From Sulfurovum sp. (lineage in GTDB: Bacteria; Campylobacterota; Campylobacteria; Campylobacterales; Sulfurovaceae): a stretch of 7,190 nt of DNA. Of the stretch, positions 4,679 through 7,190 are shown piece after piece. The DNA lies in the NCBI GenBank assembly GCA_015493425.1, contig WGDG01000053.1, positions 1 to 7,190 on the forward strand, written 5' to 3'. Numbering within the stretch: position 1 is the stretch's first letter; each line of letters opens with the position of its first letter. A program made the position numbers and the translations under genes. Below the pieces are notes generated by a model that was not told where the DNA came from, searched no databases, and worked only from the letters and a program-made list of their open reading frames with translations.

Positions 4679-4723
4679 TGACGAAACTTTTAAGGTGGAC
4701 TTCAATCAAGCCATGCAAAATTT

Positions 4724-4793
4724 CCTCAATCCTCAATCCTCAATCCTCAATCCTCAATCCTCAATCCTCAATCCTCAATCCTCAATCCTCAAT
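4724..4793. repeat. Heptanucleotide tandem repeat, (CCTCAAT)x10
   Basis: Ten perfect copies of CCTCAAT run from 4724 to 4793 and are followed by CC. On the minus strand the unit reads ATTGAGG. The array ends two bases before the stop codon of the minus-strand lipoprotein gene, so it lies in the 3' untranslated region of the cusA-lipoprotein transcript. Perfect copies imply recent slippage. Because the unit is 7 bp, changes in copy number would shift any frame through it, but no convincing gene crosses it. Confidence 0.95.
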
Positions 4794-4795
4794 CC

Positions 4796-5209
4796 CTATT
4801 TCCCTCCGCTGCACTTGCCCGCCTGACACTTCATCGTAGCATTCTTCTCTTTTGCCGGTGCTTTTTTCTCTACGGTGATTTTACTTTTGAAAGTGGTGGT
4901 GTTGGTCTCTTTGGGCTTGATAGCCAGTCTACCAGTATCTGGATCGCGTACACAGTTGTAGAGTGCTTTTGTGCTTTTTGCTTCGAGGACACAGGTGCGT
5001 CGATAGTCATCTTTGTCCATCTGGTTGAGGATGTTGAGCTTCTTCTTTATCAGTACGGCAGAGCCGTCGACCATGGAGGAGCCGCACTTGCCAGCACCAC
5101 ACTTCATGCCGCCCTCAGTCAGGGATTTGGTTTTTTCCTTCTCATTACATCCTGTAAAGAGGGAAGTAATAGTGATGAGTGATAGTGATAGAAAAATATA
5201 TTTATACAT
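4796..5209 (-). CDS. Lipoprotein with two MKCxAGKC motifs, behind CusA
   Basis: This 137-residue protein has a lipoprotein signal with lipobox LFTGC, so C21 would be lipidated and the protein anchored to a membrane facing the periplasm. The mature part starts with a charged linker and carries MKCGAGKC at 35-42, a central segment with C73 and C86 (YRRTC and LYNCVRDP), a Thr/Lys-rich linker (100-125) and MKCQAGKC at 126-133 close to the C-terminus. The paired Cys-x4-Cys motifs with an adjacent Met look suited to binding a soft metal such as Cu(I) or Ag(I). They also resemble the GKCG repeats of HvfA-type peptides, but I see no modifying enzyme here. The start is supported by AAGGAG (5216-5221) six bases before the ATG. 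It lies 13 bp after the cusA stop codon, in the same operon. A role in copper or silver delivery or buffering is inference. Confidence 0.88.
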   Translation of the reverse strand: MYKYIFLSLSLITITSLFTGCNEKEKTKSLTEGGMKCGAGKCGSSMVDGSAVLIKKKLNILNQMDKDDYRRTCVLEAKSTKALYNCVRDPDTGRLAIKPKETNTTTFKSKITVEKKAPAKEKNATMKCQAGKCSGGK

Positions 5210-5222
5210 CCGTTTCTCCTTG

Positions 5223-7190
5223 TTAATTTTTACCTTTTAATTTTCTCTTTTCATACATCATATAGAAAATCGGGATCAAAAGCAAGCTGAGTACTGCCGA
5301 GGTTACAACGCCGCCTATCATAGGCGCGGCGATGCGCTGCATCACTTCCGAGCCTACGCCATGAGTGTACATGATGGGCAGCAGGCCCGCGAGGATGGCG
5401 AAGACGGTCATCAGTTTGGGGCGGACACGCTGTACGGCACCTTCGTAGATGGCGTCGTTGAGCGCTTTGGCATCGAACGTGTCGCCAAGACGCGCTTTGG
5501 CCTCCTCCACACTCTCTTTGAGGTAGACGATCATCACAATGGCGGTTTCCGCCGCAACCCCAAGCAGGGCGAGGAAACCGACGATGACGGCGATGCTCAT
5601 ATTGAAATCGAGCAGGTCGATGTAGAGCAGCCCTCCAAGAAGCGCAAAAGGCAGGGTGAAGAAGACAATGAGTGTCGGTGTCATCTCTTTGAGTGCGAAG
5701 TAGATGAGTACCAGAATGACAAGCAGTACGGTCGGAACGATCCAGATGATCTTCTGCATCGCTGAGGCGAGGTACTCCGACTGTCCTGCCCACTCGATGT
5801 GGTAGCCTGCGGGCAGTTTGAGGTCTTTGAGTGCCTTGATCGCCTCCTCTTTGTAGGTAACGACACTCATGCCGAGTTTTGGCGTGATGTAGATGAAGGT
5901 CACCGGTGTAGCCATTTCACTCTTGATGACCGAGGCGCTTTCGCGGTAAGCGACCTTGGCAAAAGTGGAGAGCGGTACGAAACCAAGCGGTGTCTTTATC
6001 TGAATGTTGCGTATCTCGTCAAGATTGCGGCGCTCATCCTCTTCCAGACGCAGGGCGATGGGGTAGCGCTCCAGTCCTTTGTACATCGTTGTCAGCTGTT
6101 TCCCCCCGATGGCGGTAGAGGTGTATTCCAGCAGCAGGTCTTTGCTGATACCGTAGTGCTTGAGTGCTTCGGTATCGATGTCGATATCGATGAAGTAGCC
6201 TGCACTCGCCTGGTCTGCGATGACACTCTGCGTGCTTTTGAGGTTTCTCAGGTTCGCTTCTATCTGCTGTGCGACCTGCTGCAGTCCTTTGGTATCCTTG
6301 CCGTAAAGCTTGATGCCAAGCGGTGTTCTGATACCCGAGAGCAGCATATCGATACGTCCTCTGATGGGGTAGGTCCAGGAGTTGACGAGACCCGGTACCT
6401 GAAGCGCTTTGTCCATTTCTGCCATCAGTTTCTCCGTGGTCATGCCTGGACGCCACTGCGACTTGGGTTTGAAGGTGATGATGGTCTCTATCATCCCAAG
6501 CGGTGCGGGGTCGGTAGCGGAGTTGGCGCGTCCCCCCTTGCCGAATACCGTGGCCACTTCGGGAAAGCTTTTGATGATGGCGTCGGTCTTTTGCGTCAGC
6601 GCTTTGGACTGGTCGACGGAGATGCCGTAGGGGGTGACAGGCATATACATCACTGTCTGCTCGTCGAGCATCGGCATGAACTCCCAGTTGAGCTTCTCAT
6701 AGAGCGGCACGGCGAGTATGAGCAGGGCTGCTGCGATGCCGATGACAAGGTATTTGAGCTTCAGCCCCCACACCAGCACAGGGTGGTAGAGCCAGATGAA
6801 AAAGCGGTTGAGCGGGTTTTTCGACTCCGGCGTGATCTTGCCTCTGACAAAGTAGATCATCAGCACCGGCACAAGGGTGACGGCAAGCAGAGCACCCGCG
6901 GTCATTGCAAAGGTTTTGGTGTAGGCAAGGGGAGAAAAAAGCAGCCCCTCCTGGCCTGAAAGCGCGAAGATAGGCAGAAACGAGACCACTACCAGTGCCA
7001 AAGCGAAGAAGATGGGGCGTCCGACAACCTGTGCCGCGCCGACTATGGCAGCGATGCGCTCTTTGTTCTCAAGAGGTCTGCCGAGTTTCCCCTCCTGTTT
7101 GTGGATGGCTTTGTGGGCATTTTCGATCATAACAATGGAGGCATCCACCATCGCACCAATGGCGATGGCGATACCGCCAAGGCTCATGAT
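5223..7190 (-). CDS. cusA: CusA-type Cu(I)/Ag(I) RND efflux pump, partial (N-terminus beyond the right edge)
   Basis: This is the inner-membrane proton-driven pump of a tripartite heavy-metal efflux system (with a CusB-like adaptor and a CusC-like outer-membrane channel). About 655 C-terminal residues are visible; E. coli CusA has 1047. Numbering from the internal Met at 7187, the fragment opens in transmembrane helix 4 with IAIGAMVDASIVMIENAHK, where D15 matches E. coli D405 of the proton relay. E547 (GVAAETAIVM) and K591 (RVRPK) match E939 and K984. The three metal-binding methionines of CusA (M573, M623, M672) correspond to M182 (YMP), M232 (PLGMIET) and M281 (GRIDML) with identical spacing of 50 and 49 residues, which favours Cu/Ag over Zn/Co/Ni. 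The C-terminal half has the usual helices and ends with a basic tail. The gene continues past 7190, so no start is given. By spot counts its GC content is clearly above that of the central genes. Confidence 0.93.
   Translation of the reverse strand: MMSLGGIAIAIGAMVDASIVMIENAHKAIHKQEGKLGRPLENKERIAAIVGAAQVVGRPIFFALALVVVSFLPIFALSGQEGLLFSPLAYTKTFAMTAGALLAVTLVPVLMIYFVRGKITPESKNPLNRFFIWLYHPVLVWGLKLKYLVIGIAAALLILAVPLYEKLNWEFMPMLDEQTVMYMPVTPYGISVDQSKALTQKTDAIIKSFPEVATVFGKGGRANSATDPAPLGMIETIITFKPKSQWRPGMTTEKLMAEMDKALQVPGLVNSWTYPIRGRIDMLLSGIRTPLGIKLYGKDTKGLQQVAQQIEANLRNLKSTQSVIADQASAGYFIDIDIDTEALKHYGISKDLLLEYTSTAIGGKQLTTMYKGLERYPIALRLEEDERRNLDEIRNIQIKTPLGFVPLSTFAKVAYRESASVIKSEMATPVTFIYITPKLGMSVVTYKEEAIKALKDLKLPAGYHIEWAGQSEYLASAMQKIIWIVPTVLLVILVLIYFALKEMTPTLIVFFTLPFALLGGLLYIDLLDFNMSIAVIVGFLALLGVAAETAIVMIVYLKESVEEAKARLGDTFDAKALNDAIYEGAVQRVRPKLMTVFAILAGLLPIMYTHGVGSEVMQRIAAPMIGGVVTSAVLSLLLIPIFYMMYEKRKLKGKN

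Noticed and set aside
4724..4793. CRISPR-like array
   Set aside because: The unit is only 7 bp with no spacers, so it is a simple tandem repeat.
4561..4839. Two overlapping plus-strand frames running through the repeats (4561-4839 and 4563-4826)
   Set aside because: Both encode Lys-rich and NPQSSIL-type repeat peptides produced by the inverted repeat and the 7-mer array, and both run into the lipoprotein gene; no ribosome site is seen.
5251..5793. Second minus-strand frame of 180 codons within cusA
   Set aside because: It gives an Arg/His/Pro-rich low-complexity peptide in another frame of cusA, typical of a shadow frame.
5799..6959. Open frame of 386 codons on the plus strand
   Set aside because: It lies wholly antisense to the well-conserved cusA gene, has no recognisable motif, and is explained by the GC-rich codon pattern of cusA.
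7185..7187. ATG at 7187 as the start of cusA
   Set aside because: The residues here match transmembrane helix 4 of CusA, so this Met is internal and the gene continues beyond the window.

Overview
The window looks like part of a chromosome from a Campylobacterota (Epsilonproteobacteria) species of the Sulfurovum/Sulfurimonas kind. This is an inference from the gene content: small monohaem cytochromes of the c553 type, short secreted proteins, and a compact two-component system without a HAMP domain. It also rests on promoters that consist mainly of an extended -10 box (TGC followed by TATAAT or a variant) with no clear -35. No rRNA, tRNA, CRISPR array, transposase or phage gene is visible.

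Left part (1-988): a divergent pair made of msrA (minus strand, cut by the left edge) and trxC (plus strand). The two share a 149-bp intergenic region. Thioredoxins are the usual reductant of MsrA, so this is a small thiol/methionine repair unit.

Centre (1052-3208): a tightly packed operon of an OmpR-family response regulator, a membrane sensor histidine kinase and a small exported c-type cytochrome. Regulator and kinase overlap, and kinase and cytochrome overlap by 4 bp. The kinase has no conventional start codon where one is expected, next to a run of eight A; a TTG with a good ribosome binding site lies inside the regulator gene.

Centre-right (3266-4417): three separately promoted genes for small exported proteins. 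The first two are paralogues of an unrecognised family (CGFSG motif, three conserved cysteines, no CxxCH). The third is a cytochrome c553. The spaces between them hold a 15-bp palindrome overlapping a -10 box, an 11-bp perfect tandem repeat upstream of a -10 box, and hairpins.

Intergenic repeat cluster (4418-4795): a UUCG-loop terminator, a 15-bp perfect inverted repeat of polypyrimidine/polypurine arms, a REP-like palindrome, and ten perfect copies of a 7-bp unit ending next to the stop codon of the following minus-strand gene.

Right part (4796-7190, minus strand): the C-terminal two thirds of a CusA-type Cu(I)/Ag(I) RND efflux pump, followed 13 bp later by a lipoprotein with two MKCxAGKC motifs. 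The pump keeps all three metal-binding methionines and the proton-relay residues of E. coli CusA at matching spacing. The lipoprotein is a good candidate for a metal-binding partner. By spot counts the pump and msrA (about 55-63% GC) are richer in GC than the genes between them (about 40%), so the window may be a mosaic.

The observations most worth following are the lipoprotein with twin Cys motifs behind CusA, the CGFSG protein pair with its operator-like repeats, and the ambiguous start of the histidine kinase.
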